Shown here: in pieces, positions 31,871-41,103 of the stretch
Numbering within the stretch: the first letter of the stretch is position 1
Layout of the letters: each line of letters starts with the position of its first letter
Assembly (NCBI RefSeq): GCF_002283555.1
Contig: NZ_MVOI01000006.1
Location: forward strand, 393,325 to 451,978
DNA length: 58,654 nucleotides
Source: Rubrivirga sp. SAORIC476
GTDB lineage: Bacteria > Bacteroidota > Rhodothermia > Rhodothermales > Rubricoccaceae
Direction of reading: 5' to 3'
The notes under the pieces: generated by a model
Told to the model about the DNA's origin: nothing
What the model saw: the letters and a program-made list of their open reading frames with translations, nothing else
The model's database searches: none
Program-made: the position numbers and the translations under genes

Positions 31871-32785
31871 TCAGTACTGCCGCAGGTAGCCGAGCGCCTC
31901 CGCGTCGAAGGCGGGCGATGAGACCCCGAAGTCGGCGAAGAAGGCCGACGGGTCGCAGGTGTTGCCCTCGACCAGCATCTCGAACTGGGCCGGCGAGATG
32001 GGCAGCAGCCCGGCCCGGCCCAGCGTGTTGACGCCGACGCGCGCCAGCCCCACCGGCACCGGCACCACGGGCTTGGGCGTGATGCCCCCGCCTCGGGCGA
32101 TCCGCCGGAGGACCTCGCGGTACGGGAGCCGCTCGCGCCCGGCGACGCAGTAGGAGGCGCCGTCGGACGCGTCGCGGTCGACGGCCTGGGCGAACGCCGA
32201 CGCGCACGCGGAGACGTGGACGGGCTGCAGCTCGTACTTCCCGTCGCCGAAGACGGGGAGGACGGGGAAGGGCTTCACCAGCGTCTCCCAGAGCCGCTTG
32301 GCGAACTCCGGGTTGTCGGGGCCGGGGTCGCCGAAGAGGGTCGAGGGGCGGAAGATGACGGTGTGGTCGAAGCCCGCCGCGCGGACGATCTCCTCGGCCT
32401 TCCACTTGGTCCGCTGGTAGGCGCTGGGGCCATCGGGCCGGGCGCCATTCGCGCTCATGTGAACGAACCGCGTCACGCCCGCGGCCTGCGCGGCCTCGAC
32501 CACGCGCCGCGTCCCGCCGACGTGGATTCGCTCGAACGTGACGCCCTTGGATGGGCTCTCGTCGATGATGCCGACGAGGTGGATCACGGCGTCGGCCTCG
32601 TCGAAGGCGCCGTCGAGGCTGGCGGCGTCGGTCACGTCGCCGTGGCGGACGTCCACGCCGTCGCGGGCGGCCAGCGCGTCGCCGCCGCTGCGGACGAGGG
32701 CGCGGACGCTGTGGCCGCGTTCGAGGAGGGCGTCGAGGACGTAGCCGCCGACGTAGCCGGTGGCGCCGGTGAGGAGGACGGTCAT
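31871..32785 (-). CDS. NAD(P)-binding atypical short-chain dehydrogenase (complex I NDUFA9-like)
   Basis: A 304-residue Rossmann protein: LLTGATGYVGGYVLDAL binds the dinucleotide, AVIHLVGII follows, and YQRTK carries the Tyr-x-x-x-Lys pair, though Ser position and loop fit the atypical/extended group. The C-terminal half (LQPVHVSACASAFAQAV) matches NDUFA9-like proteins. Members often act in quinone or lipid metabolism, but the reaction is not deducible here. It diverges from the DinB-family gene. Confidence 0.85.
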   Translation of the reverse strand: MTVLLTGATGYVGGYVLDALLERGHSVRALVRSGGDALAARDGVDVRHGDVTDAASLDGAFDEADAVIHLVGIIDESPSKGVTFERIHVGGTRRVVEAAQAAGVTRFVHMSANGARPDGPSAYQRTKWKAEEIVRAAGFDHTVIFRPSTLFGDPGPDNPEFAKRLWETLVKPFPVLPVFGDGKYELQPVHVSACASAFAQAVDRDASDGASYCVAGRERLPYREVLRRIARGGGITPKPVVPVPVGLARVGVNTLGRAGLLPISPAQFEMLVEGNTCDPSAFFADFGVSSPAFDAEALGYLRQY

Positions 32786-32869
32786 GGGAGAGTCTCTGGG
32801 TGTGGCGCGTTGAGCGGATTCACGGTGGAACGGTTCCGGCGAGGCGCACCCTCAGGAATCGGGGAGCCG

Positions 32870-32877
32870 TACGCTCG
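32870..32877 (+). promoter_or_regulatory. TACGCTCG promoter-like box
   Basis: Lies 24 bases before the DinB-family protein ATG and is a GC-shifted variant of the recurring TAGCTTCG box. Weak evidence on its own. Confidence 0.2.
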
Positions 32878-32901
32878 GCTCGCCACCGCACGCCGCGGCC
32901 C

Positions 32902-33435
32902 ATGACCCGTCGCCTCCGCCTGCTCCACGCCCTCGACGCCCACCGCGTCGCCCTGACCGCCCGCCTGGACGCGCTGCCCGAGGCGGCCGTCCACGCGTCG
33001 CCCGCGCCCGGCGCGTGGTCGCTGGCGCAGGTCGCCGAGCACCTGCTGCGGATCGACTCGGGACTGCGGTTCGACGGCCCGCCCGCGTCGCCGCTCGCCC
33101 GCGCCACGTCGGGCGTGCGGAGCGCAGGGATCCAGGGCGTGTTGCGGCTGCCACTGCGGATCCCGGCGCCGCCCTCCGCAGGACCCATCCTGCCGAGCGC
33201 CGCGCCGCGCTGGCCCGAGGTCCGCGACCGGTGGGCGGGGCTCCGCGCCGGGTGGGCCGGGGCCGACGCCGAGGCGGGGACGGTGGCGTTCCGGCACCCC
33301 CTCGCCGGGCCGTTTCTCCTGGACGACGCGCTGGCGTTCCTGCTCGCGCACCACCGCCACCACGACGCGCAGGTCGAGCGGACATTCGGCAGCGTGGCGC
33401 GGTTCGAGACCCTGGAGCCCTCGCGGCTCGTGTAA
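32902..33435 (+). CDS. DinB-family (DinB_2) putative metal-dependent protein
   Basis: A 177-residue four-helix-bundle protein of the DinB/YfiT superfamily. Metal-binding His candidates are in LAQVAEHLLRID (about residue 48) and in the HHRHHDAQV cluster near residue 155. Family members are thiol-dependent transferases or of unknown role; this is unrelated to the polymerase dinB. The ATG at 32902 is preferred over upstream in-frame codons. queG starts 24 bp later, so the two genes are probably co-transcribed. Confidence 0.82.
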   Translation: MTRRLRLLHALDAHRVALTARLDALPEAAVHASPAPGAWSLAQVAEHLLRIDSGLRFDGPPASPLARATSGVRSAGIQGVLRLPLRIPAPPSAGPILPSAAPRWPEVRDRWAGLRAGWAGADAEAGTVAFRHPLAGPFLLDDALAFLLAHHRHHDAQVERTFGSVARFETLEPSRLV

Positions 33436-33459
33436 CCTGCACCGCCCACCCGCCCTCCT

Positions 33460-34416
33460 GTGTACGACTCCGCCCGCCTCGCCCGCGACCTGAAAGCCCA
33501 GGCCCGCCGCATCGGGTTCGACGGCGTCGGCATCGCGCGGGCCGAGCGGCTGGACGTGGAGGCGCGGCGCCTGGAGGCGTGGCTGACCGCCGGCCGCCAC
33601 GGCGGCTCGGACGGGGCGATGACCTGGATGGAGCGCAACGTCGAGAAGCGCGTCGACCCCCGCGAACTGGTGCCGGGGGCCGAGAGCGTCGTGTCGGTGT
33701 TCGTGAGCTACGTCCAGCCGGGGCGCCGACCGGGCGAGGACGGCGGTGCCAAGATCAGCCGCTACGCCTGGGGCGACGACTACCACGACGTGCTCAAGGA
33801 GAAGCTGGCCGAGCTGTTCGACTGGCTCGACACGCGCACCGGCGGCGCGGGCGGGCGGGCGTTCGTCGACTCGGCACCGGTGATGGACAAGGCGTGGGCG
33901 CAGCGCGCCGGGCTCGGCTGGCAGGGCAAGAACACCAACCTGCTCACCACGACCCACGGCTCGTTCGTCTTCCTCGGCGAGTTGATCGTGGACGTGCCCC
34001 TGGAGCCGGACGTGCCGTTCCAGGCCGATCATTGCGGAAGCTGCACGCGCTGCCTCGACGCCTGCCCCACGGGCGCCCTCGACGCGCCCTACCAGATCGA
34101 CGCGACGCGCTGCATCTCGTACTGGACCATCGAGCACCGCGGGCCGGACCTCCCCGAGATCGCCTCCGAGTTCGGCGCGTGGGCCTTCGGGTGCGACATC
34201 TGCCAGGACGTGTGCCCCTGGACCAAGTTTTCCCAGCCGACGCGCGACGCGCGCTTTCTCCCGCGCCCCGGCGTCACGGACACGCCCGCGCGTGAGTGGG
34301 CCGAGATCGACATCGAGGCGTGGCGCGAGCGGTTCCGGCGCAGTCCGGTGAAGCGGGTCAAGTACGAGGGCTTCCTCCGCAACATGGAGAACGCGGCGCG
34401 GAACGCCACGTCGTGA
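33460..34416 (+). CDS. queG: epoxyqueuosine reductase QueG
   Basis: A 318-residue cobalamin- and iron-sulfur-dependent enzyme performing the last step of queuosine synthesis in tRNA. Catalytic Asp137 is in FVDSAPVMD. Two 4Fe-4S clusters are ligated by HCGSCTRCLDACP (Cys192, 195, 198, 202) and by Cys218 with CDICQDVCP (Cys245, 248, 252). The start is GTG. It follows a DinB-family gene. No queA or tgt gene is in the window, but a queuosine-precursor transporter lies at 47918. Confidence 0.96.
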   Translation: MYDSARLARDLKAQARRIGFDGVGIARAERLDVEARRLEAWLTAGRHGGSDGAMTWMERNVEKRVDPRELVPGAESVVSVFVSYVQPGRRPGEDGGAKISRYAWGDDYHDVLKEKLAELFDWLDTRTGGAGGRAFVDSAPVMDKAWAQRAGLGWQGKNTNLLTTTHGSFVFLGELIVDVPLEPDVPFQADHCGSCTRCLDACPTGALDAPYQIDATRCISYWTIEHRGPDLPEIASEFGAWAFGCDICQDVCPWTKFSQPTRDARFLPRPGVTDTPAREWAEIDIEAWRERFRRSPVKRVKYEGFLRNMENAARNATS

Positions 34417-34431
34417 GGTGCACCGCGGCCT

Positions 34432-36000
34432 CTACCTGCAGGGCAGCGTCAGCGTGAACGTAGAGCCCTCGCCCTTGACGCTCGCAGCCGAGAGCCCGCC
34501 GTCCATCTGGCGGGCGAGGCGGTGGGCGATGGCGAGGCCCAGCCCGGTGCCGCCGTACTCGCGGTTGACGCGCGCATCCTCCTGCACGAACGGCTCGAAG
34601 ACGGCCTCCAGCACGTCGTCCGCGATGCCGACGCCGGTGTCGGTGACCGACAACTCCGCCACCCCCCGGTCTGCCGACACGCGCACAGCGATGCGGCCTG
34701 CAGGCGTGAAGCGGGCCGCGTTGGAGACGAGCTGGTCGACGATCTGGTCGAGCCGGGCGGGGTCGGTCTCGACGAGGACCGGGTCGGCCGGACTGTGGAG
34801 GTCGAAGGTCAGGCCGCGGGCGTCGAAGTCCGCAGCGTAGCGGGCCGCGACCGACTGCGCGAGCGCGCCCAGGTCCACCGGCTGGCGGGCGAGGTCGAGG
34901 GCGCCGGTCTCCAGGCGCGAGAGGTCCAGTAGGTCCGAGACGAGGCGGAGGGCACGTGAGGCGGCGTCGCGGATGGTGCCCGCGAACTCGGCCACCTCGG
35001 GCGGCGCGTCGGGCAGGTCGGCCGTCTCCTCGACGAGCAGGTCCGAGAAGCCTCGGATGGCCCCGAGGGGGGTCCGCAACTCGTGACTCATCATGCGGAG
35101 GAAGGCCATGCGCGTCTGGGCGGCACGCTCGGCGATGCGGCGTGCGCGTTCGAGCTGTGCCTCGGCCTCCTTGCGAGCGGTGATGTCGGTGAGCAGGCCG
35201 CCCGCGATGGAGCGTCCGGCAGCGTCGACGCTGGGCGTGGCGCGCTCGGAGATCCAGACGACCTCGCTGGCGTCCAGCCGGAGGCGGACTTCCACCTGGG
35301 ACGGTTCGCCGTTGCGGAGGCGGTCGTCGTGGGCCGCGAACGCCGCACGGTCCTCCCGGACGACGAGGTCGGTCCAGTCGGCGTCCCCCGCGAGGAGGGC
35401 GTCGGGATCGAGACCGGTGAGCGCCTCGGCCTGGGGCGTCACGAAGACGTACGCGCGGCGCCCGTCGGGCTCGTGGCCGAAGGTGAAGAGGGCGTCGTCG
35501 AGGTCGGCGACGGTGCGCTGGAAGCGGGCCTCGGCTTCGGTCCACGCCCAGAGGGTGCCGAAGAGAGCGCCGAGGCGGTCGGCGGCGGCGAGGCAGGCGG
35601 GCGTCCAGGGGGCCGAGCGGGCGAGGACGAACGCGCCGGGCACGGAGCCTTCGACGGGCAGCGCCAGCACCTCGGCCCGGCCGAGTCGCGTGGCCAGGGA
35701 GCCGCCGGTGGTCACGGTCGGGCGCCCACGCCGGAGGGTGGTCGCATCCGACCCCTCGACCTCGACCAGGTCCACCCACTCGTGGGGCGGCCACGCGGCG
35801 CAGCGCACGTAGGCGTCCGACTGGGCCTCGCCGACGAGGGCGACGGCGACCTCGGCGCTCAGCGCCTCGCCGAGGCGGGCCACGCCGGCCTCCAGCAGCG
35901 CGAGGGCATTCGGCCGCGTCAGCGCGACGTTTCGCAGCGCCGCCCCCGCCGCGTCGACGCGGTCGGCCAGCGAGGGGGCGGGCGGGGCGAGCGGGGCCAT
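34432..36000 (-). CDS. soluble GAF-PAS sensor histidine kinase
   Basis: A 522-residue cytoplasmic histidine kinase without transmembrane helices. Residues 25-155 resemble a GAF domain; 160-275 form a PAS domain (AYVFVTPQAEALTGLDP, GGLLTDITARKEAE). The HisKA domain has His306 in MMSHELRTPLGAIRGFSDLL, and the ATPase domain shows LVSNAARFTP, DTGVGI and GGTGLGLAIAHRLA. No response regulator lies next to it, so the partner is encoded elsewhere. It converges with queG, 15 bp apart. Confidence 0.92.
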   Translation of the reverse strand: MAPLAPPAPSLADRVDAAGAALRNVALTRPNALALLEAGVARLGEALSAEVAVALVGEAQSDAYVRCAAWPPHEWVDLVEVEGSDATTLRRGRPTVTTGGSLATRLGRAEVLALPVEGSVPGAFVLARSAPWTPACLAAADRLGALFGTLWAWTEAEARFQRTVADLDDALFTFGHEPDGRRAYVFVTPQAEALTGLDPDALLAGDADWTDLVVREDRAAFAAHDDRLRNGEPSQVEVRLRLDASEVVWISERATPSVDAAGRSIAGGLLTDITARKEAEAQLERARRIAERAAQTRMAFLRMMSHELRTPLGAIRGFSDLLVEETADLPDAPPEVAEFAGTIRDAASRALRLVSDLLDLSRLETGALDLARQPVDLGALAQSVAARYAADFDARGLTFDLHSPADPVLVETDPARLDQIVDQLVSNAARFTPAGRIAVRVSADRGVAELSVTDTGVGIADDVLEAVFEPFVQEDARVNREYGGTGLGLAIAHRLARQMDGGLSAASVKGEGSTFTLTLPCR

Positions 36001-36062
36001 GCCCGAGGTATCGGCGACGCGGGCGCGCTCTGTAGCGAGCGCGCGGCAGCGAGCGTCTCCTG

Positions 36063-36094
36063 CTCCCTCCGCCTCGGCGCCGAGGCGGAGGGAG
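36063..36094. terminator. perfect 32-bp palindrome downstream of the M13 peptidase
   Basis: Sixteen-base self-complementary arms centred at 36078/36079, with the CCTCGGCGCCGAGG core. It lies nine bases after the peptidase stop and before the kinase start region. No T-run; termination role inferred. The longest member of the palindrome family. Confidence 0.6.
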
Positions 36095-36103
36095 GTGCGA
36101 GTC

Positions 36104-38125
36104 CTACCAGAGGACGATCCGGTCCTCGGGGGCGAGGTACAGCCCGTCGCCCGGCTGCACGTCGAAGGCGTCGTAGAAGCCTGGGATGTGCGCGAGCGGA
36201 CCGTTGGCGCGGTACTCGCCTGGGCTGTGCGAGTCCACCTGGAGGAGCTGGCGGAGGTACGGTTCGCGGTGCAGGATGCGCCAGACCTGGGCCCAGCCCA
36301 TGAAGAAGCGCTGGTCGCCCGTGAAGCCGTCGATCACCGGCGCCTCCTCGTCCTCGGAGACGCTGCCGTCGCCGTCCGCGTCGAGCGACAGACGGTAGGC
36401 GCGGTAGGCCATCGTAAGGCCCGAGAGGTCGCCGATGTTCTCGCCGAGCGTCAGGCGGCCCTGGACGTTGGCGTCCGGGAAGGGCGCGTAGGCGTCGTAC
36501 TGGGCGACGAGCCTGTCGCCGCGGGCGTCGAACTCGGCGCGGTCCGCCTCGGTCCACCAGTCGCGGAGGTTGCCCTGCGCGTCGTATTGGGAGCCCGAGT
36601 CGTCGAAGCCGTGTGAGTACTCGTGGCCGATGACGGCGCCGATGCCGCCGTAGTTGACCGCGTCGTCCGCGTCGACGTTGAAGAACGGCGGCTGGAGGAT
36701 GGCGGCCGGGAAGACGATCTCGTTGAAGGCCGGGTTGTAGTACGCGTTGACGGTCTGCGGCGTCATGCCCCACTCCGCGCGGTCCGGCGCCTCGCCGAGC
36801 TTCGCCAGGTTGTCGGCCAGGCCCCAGGCGCGCGTCGCGCGGCCGTTGCCGATCAGGTCGGTCGGGGAGACCTCCAGCGCCGAGTAGTCCTCCCACTCGG
36901 ACGGGTGGCCGATCTTGTAGACGTAGTTCTCGAGCTTGTCGAGCGCCTCGACCTTGGTGGCCTCGCTCATCCACGGGTTGCTGTTGATCGAGATCCGGAA
37001 GGCATCGCGCAGGTTCTCGATCAGCTCGTCCATCCGGTCGGCGGCCTCCTGCGGGTAGTGGCGGTCGACGTAGATGCGGCCGATGGCCTCTCCCAGCACG
37101 CCGGACGTGGCGCTGACGGCCTTCTTCCAGCGCGGGCGGTCCTCGTCCTGGCCGTTGAGGACGCGACCGTAGAAGTCGAAGCTGGCCTCCCCGAAGGCGG
37201 CCGGCAGCTGGCCGGCGGCCTCGCTCAGCGTGCGCGCCCGGGCGTAGGTCTTCCACGTCTCCAGCGGCACCTCGGCCATGAGGCTGTCGAGCCCGGCGAG
37301 GAACGACGGCTGCCCGACGATCACCGTGTCGATGTCCAGGCCCAGCGTCTCCATCATCACGTCGAAGTGGAGATGCGGGTGGTCGGCGATGAGGTCGGCG
37401 ACGGCGGTCGGGTTGTAGCGGGCCTCGGGGTCGCGGTTCTGGATACGCGTCCACTGGTCCTCGGCGAGGCGCGTCTCCAGGTCGAGGATGTTCTGTGCGG
37501 CCTCCGGGCCGCCGTCCCATCCGGCGAGCTCGTAGAGCCGCGTCAGGTAGGTGACGTAGCCTGCGCGGGCGTCCGCGAAGCGGTCCTCGAGGTAGTAGCT
37601 CCGGTCGGGGAGCCCGGTGCCGGACTGCCAGAGCGAGAACACGTGGCGGTCGGAGTTCTTCGGGTCGACGCTGACGAAGCCGCTCACCGGCGCGGGGCCG
37701 TAGTTGGAGGCGTTCTGGGCGAAGTAGCGGACCAGGTCCTCGGCGGACGCGATGGCGTCGATGCGGTCGAAGTCCGGCTGCAGTGGCGTGATGCCGAGCG
37801 ACTCGATGCGCGTCGTGTCCATGTAGGCCGTGTAGTAGTCGCCGACCTTGCGCGCATCGGGGTCCACGACCGCACCCGAGGCCGCGTCCTGGATGATGGC
37901 GAGCACGTCCTCCTCGGACTGCTCACGGAGCATGTCGAAGGAACCGTAGCGCGGCCGGTCACCCGGGATCTCGGTCGTCTCCAGCCAGGTGCCGTTGACG
38001 TAGCGGAAGAGATCGTCCTGGGGGCGGATGGTGGTGTCCATGGCGTCCAGATCGAGGCCAGACGTGCCCTGGGCGAGGGCGGGGCCGGCGAGCAGGAGCG
38101 CCAGGAGAGGAAGCAGTCGTCGCAT
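36104..38125 (-). CDS. M13 family metallopeptidase (neprilysin/PepO type), exported
   Basis: A 673-residue zinc peptidase with signal peptide RRLLPLLALLLAGPALAQ. The catalytic motif HEYSH gives His501, Glu502 and His505, with the third ligand Glu562 in LGENIGDLSG. NAYYNPAFNEIVFPAAIL and FQAVNY-like NYGGIGAVIGHEY segments are typical of the family, as is the C-terminal W. It degrades small peptides in the periplasm or outside. The length is normal. The ATG follows GCGACG; a palindrome follows the stop. Confidence 0.95.
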   Translation of the reverse strand: MRRLLPLLALLLAGPALAQGTSGLDLDAMDTTIRPQDDLFRYVNGTWLETTEIPGDRPRYGSFDMLREQSEEDVLAIIQDAASGAVVDPDARKVGDYYTAYMDTTRIESLGITPLQPDFDRIDAIASAEDLVRYFAQNASNYGPAPVSGFVSVDPKNSDRHVFSLWQSGTGLPDRSYYLEDRFADARAGYVTYLTRLYELAGWDGGPEAAQNILDLETRLAEDQWTRIQNRDPEARYNPTAVADLIADHPHLHFDVMMETLGLDIDTVIVGQPSFLAGLDSLMAEVPLETWKTYARARTLSEAAGQLPAAFGEASFDFYGRVLNGQDEDRPRWKKAVSATSGVLGEAIGRIYVDRHYPQEAADRMDELIENLRDAFRISINSNPWMSEATKVEALDKLENYVYKIGHPSEWEDYSALEVSPTDLIGNGRATRAWGLADNLAKLGEAPDRAEWGMTPQTVNAYYNPAFNEIVFPAAILQPPFFNVDADDAVNYGGIGAVIGHEYSHGFDDSGSQYDAQGNLRDWWTEADRAEFDARGDRLVAQYDAYAPFPDANVQGRLTLGENIGDLSGLTMAYRAYRLSLDADGDGSVSEDEEAPVIDGFTGDQRFFMGWAQVWRILHREPYLRQLLQVDSHSPGEYRANGPLAHIPGFYDAFDVQPGDGLYLAPEDRIVLW

Positions 38126-38192
38126 GGGGTGGGGTGGGATGCAGAAGGAACCGGGCGGAGGATAACGGTGCCCGGCCTCCTGCCGTGCCCGT

Positions 38193-38214
38193 CCCGCCTC
38201 GGCGCCGAGGCGGG
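38193..38214. terminator. 22-bp palindrome downstream of the S1 protease
   Basis: Perfect 11-base arms with the CCTCGGCGCCGAGG core, about 85 bases after the protease stop and 68 bases upstream of the M13 peptidase start. No T-run. Confidence 0.5.
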
Positions 38215-38299
38215 CAGGGGGCGTGCATACAGGTGGGCCTCCGAGCCTGCCCGTGGGAGGGAAGCTCGGAGGCCCGAACGGACGCGTGCGACGCAGGGC

Positions 38300-39823
38300 T
38301 CAGCAGGGTTCGGGGACGAGTCCGTTCGAGGTGAGGCATCCACCGCCTCCTCCGCCGCCTCCTCCACCGCCGCCGCTCGTGTTCGAGACGACACCCTGAG
38401 ACGCGGTTACGACCGTGACCGGGAGGCCGTAGTTCGTCCCGGCTCGTTCCTGCTGCCAGATGTTCTCCCACGGAGAGTAGTAGAACGTGGTCGTGCTCGG
38501 GCGGCCCCAGAGCACCCCGATCACGTCCTGTGTGCCCATAGGGAGGCTGTACGTATGCACGATGGAGCCGCTGTCGCCGCTGTCGGCGAGCGGGAGTGTG
38601 CTGGGGTACGGCTCGTCGGGGGTGTGCGCCACGCGGTTCGCGCACAGGTTGCGGCGCCCATCGTCCCCCTCGATGTCGACGCAGGTCTGAGCGACGCGGC
38701 CCGACGTCGTGCCGGTGCTGCGGCCGGTCTTGTTGGCGTAGTTCCCCACCCCGAGGTAGGACGTGCTCCCCGAAATGTCACTCTCCGAGATCTCGCGGCA
38801 ATCCTGGGAGTTGAGGTTGCAGCCCTCCGCGAAGATGACCCGTCCGCGCAACGTGGTCCCGGGCGGCGTCTTGACGAACGCCACGTCGGAGTAGTAGCCG
38901 TCGGTGATGAACCAGCCGCTCCGGAAGGGCGCCTCGGCGATCTCCGTGCCGACGAGGGTCGAGATGTTGGGGTGGTAGAACTGGAAGCTGGTCACCTGCG
39001 CCCGGTTCAGCGTGCAGTGCGCGGCGGTCAGGAAGCCGTAGACGGCGTTGTTGTACCTCACGATCGGCCCAACCGAGCACTCGTCCGGCGTGCCGTTCGG
39101 GAGCACCAGCTTGGCCTCGACCCCGCCGACCAGCGGGCTGAACGGGCTGTTTCGGATGGAGCGGGATGGCTGGTTCAGGAGTCCCGGCCGACGTGCCGAA
39201 CTCGCGCCACGGAGCAGGCTGACCGGTTCGGCACGAATGAAGTCGGTCACGGCGAGTTCGTCGTCCGTCATTCGCGCCCGGACCCTCGCCGCGCGCTCCT
39301 CTGAGGCCGTTCCGACCACCACCCGTCCCCGAACCTCGTCGAGGTCGAGGGAGATGATCGTCCCCCGCCGCGCGAAGAACCGCCGCAGTTGCGTCTTGGC
39401 GCGGTAGAGGACGTGGAAATCGGGGCGGTCGCTGTTCTCTACCGGGCGGACGGAGATCTCGCGGCCCGTCGCTGCTGCGCCGCCTGCAGACCGGGCGTCC
39501 GGCGGGCTGACCGCGGCGGTGAGGTCGGCCAGAAGACGGGTGGTGTTGAGGCCCTCTCCTGGAGCGACCAGAGCCACCAGGCCGTGTCCGTCGTCGTTGG
39601 CGACGGCGCCCTTGAAGCCGGGGTGCCGAAGGCTGACCTCGTTGAGGACGGCGTCGAAGGTGGGGGGGAGGTCGGCGTACTGGTTGCCGTCCCCGAGACC
39701 TGCCGCATGGGCGTCGGCCGCTGCCGCCGCCGCCGTGTCGGCGGACGAGGTGTCACACCCCGTCCAGAGGAGGGCAGCGATGAAGAGGCACCCCAGGGTG
39801 CCGTGTGGAAGCAGGAGACGCAT
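38300..39823 (-). CDS. trypsin-like serine protease lipoprotein with poly-Gly tail
   Basis: About 507 residues from the ATG at 39823. A lipoprotein-type signal (LLLPHGTLGCLFIAALLWTGC, lipobox Cys23) is followed by an N-terminal region (about 50-200) that may be a pro-domain. The S1 protease domain has His269 (TAAHC), Asp313 (SDVAFVK) and Ser418 (SGDSGS). The C-terminus is twelve consecutive glycines, then CLTSNGLVPEPC, an unusual tail with two Cys that could disulphide-bond or serve as a processing or anchoring signal. It stands alone; secreted protease function is clear, regulation unknown. Confidence 0.88.
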   Translation of the reverse strand: MRLLLPHGTLGCLFIAALLWTGCDTSSADTAAAAAADAHAAGLGDGNQYADLPPTFDAVLNEVSLRHPGFKGAVANDDGHGLVALVAPGEGLNTTRLLADLTAAVSPPDARSAGGAAATGREISVRPVENSDRPDFHVLYRAKTQLRRFFARRGTIISLDLDEVRGRVVVGTASEERAARVRARMTDDELAVTDFIRAEPVSLLRGASSARRPGLLNQPSRSIRNSPFSPLVGGVEAKLVLPNGTPDECSVGPIVRYNNAVYGFLTAAHCTLNRAQVTSFQFYHPNISTLVGTEIAEAPFRSGWFITDGYYSDVAFVKTPPGTTLRGRVIFAEGCNLNSQDCREISESDISGSTSYLGVGNYANKTGRSTGTTSGRVAQTCVDIEGDDGRRNLCANRVAHTPDEPYPSTLPLADSGDSGSIVHTYSLPMGTQDVIGVLWGRPSTTTFYYSPWENIWQQERAGTNYGLPVTVVTASQGVVSNTSGGGGGGGGGGGGCLTSNGLVPEPC

Positions 39824-39966
39824 GGCCAGGGAGAGCGGGTAGGAGTCCCACCATGGTCGGGACGACACCCGCTCGCCGGATAGGCCTCAGTCCTCATTCA
39901 GGGGGGAGGCCTGCACCGGGGGCACCCGTGACGAAGCGCGCTACGAGGTGGTCGGAAGCTCCCGGG

Positions 39967-41103
39967 TCACATCGCCACCTCCTCGGCGGGCGCCCGGCGG
40001 TTGTAGCTGGACGCCATCACCGCGCCGTAGGCCCCCGCCGTACCGATCACGACCACGTCGCCCTCCTCGGCGTGCGGGAAGGGCCGCGCGTGAGCGAACG
40101 CGTCGCCCGTCTCGCAGATCGGCCCGACGATCTCGGCCACGCCCTCCGCCTCGGCGCCGAGGCGGGACAGGTTGACGATGTCGTGGTGGGCGCCGTAGAG
40201 CGCGGGGCGGACCAGCGAGTTCATCCCGGTGTCCAGCCCGACGTACCGCACGTCGCCCTTCCGCTTGACCTGGGTGACGCGCGCCAGCAGCACGCCGGCG
40301 TCGGCGACGAGGTAGCGGCCAGGCTCGACCCAGACCTGGAACTCGGGCCGCTCGGTGCGGAAGGCGGCCAGCGCGCGGCCCGCTGCGGCAAGGTCGAACG
40401 GCGCCGCGCCCCCCGTCGGCACGGGCAGCCCGCCGCCGACGTCCAGCACGCGGGCGTCCGGGAAGTGGGCGTCGGCGTGGGCGGCCAGGATGCGGGCCGT
40501 CTCGCCCCAGGTGTCGGTCTCGTCGACCCCGGAGCCGACGTGGGCGTGCAGCCCCACGACGCGCACGTCCAACGCGCGAGCCCGCTCGGCCAGCGCCCCG
40601 AGGTCGGCCGCGTCGACGCCGAACTTGGACGCCGTCCCGGCGGTGCGGACGTGCGCGTGGTGCCCCTTGCCGACGCCCGGGTCCACTCGCACGAACACGT
40701 CGTGACCGCGCCATACGTCCGCCCAGGCATCGAGCGTAGAGGCATTGTCGATCGTCACCCGGACCCCCTCGGCGAGGGCGCGGGCGACCTCCGCGCGGGG
40801 GGCGAAGTTGGGCGTGTAGAGGATCTCGGCCGGGTCGAGCGCAGGCCGCAGGGCGCGGACGTGGGCGATCTCGTCCCACGAGACGCACTCCGGCCGGAGC
40901 CCCTCGGCGGCCAGCGCGCCGATCACGTCGGGGTGGCCGTTGGCCTTGACGGCATACAGGTACCGGTCTGCGCGGACGTGGGTCTGGAGCGCACGGGCGC
41001 GGTCGCGGACGGTGTCGAGGTGGTAGACGTAGCGGGGCGTCCGCTGGTCGGCGAGGGCGAGGAGGGCGTCGCGGTGGGCGCGCCACCAGGGGAGGTCGGG
41101 CAC
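39967..41103 (-). CDS. lysA: diaminopimelate decarboxylase
   Basis: A 378-residue PLP enzyme making lysine from meso-diaminopimelate. The cofactor lysine is Lys53 in YAVKANGH. GLHAHVGSG binds the phosphate side, EPGRYLVADAG follows, and ICETGDAF (Cys330) plus AGAYGAVMASSYN complete the site at the dimer interface. Somewhat shorter than the usual 410-420 residues. The start is GTG. The variable loop RLGAEAEG is encoded by a perfect 20-bp palindrome (40146-40165) of the family seen between genes. Confidence 0.93.
   Translation of the reverse strand: MPDLPWWRAHRDALLALADQRTPRYVYHLDTVRDRARALQTHVRADRYLYAVKANGHPDVIGALAAEGLRPECVSWDEIAHVRALRPALDPAEILYTPNFAPRAEVARALAEGVRVTIDNASTLDAWADVWRGHDVFVRVDPGVGKGHHAHVRTAGTASKFGVDAADLGALAERARALDVRVVGLHAHVGSGVDETDTWGETARILAAHADAHFPDARVLDVGGGLPVPTGGAAPFDLAAAGRALAAFRTERPEFQVWVEPGRYLVADAGVLLARVTQVKRKGDVRYVGLDTGMNSLVRPALYGAHHDIVNLSRLGAEAEGVAEIVGPICETGDAFAHARPFPHAEEGDVVVIGTAGAYGAVMASSYNRRAPAEEVAM
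40146..40165. repeat. palindrome copy inside lysA
   Basis: Perfect 20-bp copy of the CCTCGGCGCCGAGG palindrome in frame within lysA, encoding RLGAEA in a loop that varies in the family. Suggests the element can insert in coding DNA, although GCC-GAG-GCG codons make near matches common here. Confidence 0.6.

Noticed and set aside
36623-39304. 893-codon plus-strand frame
   Set aside because: Antisense to the M13 peptidase and S1 protease; composition is that of a shadow frame.
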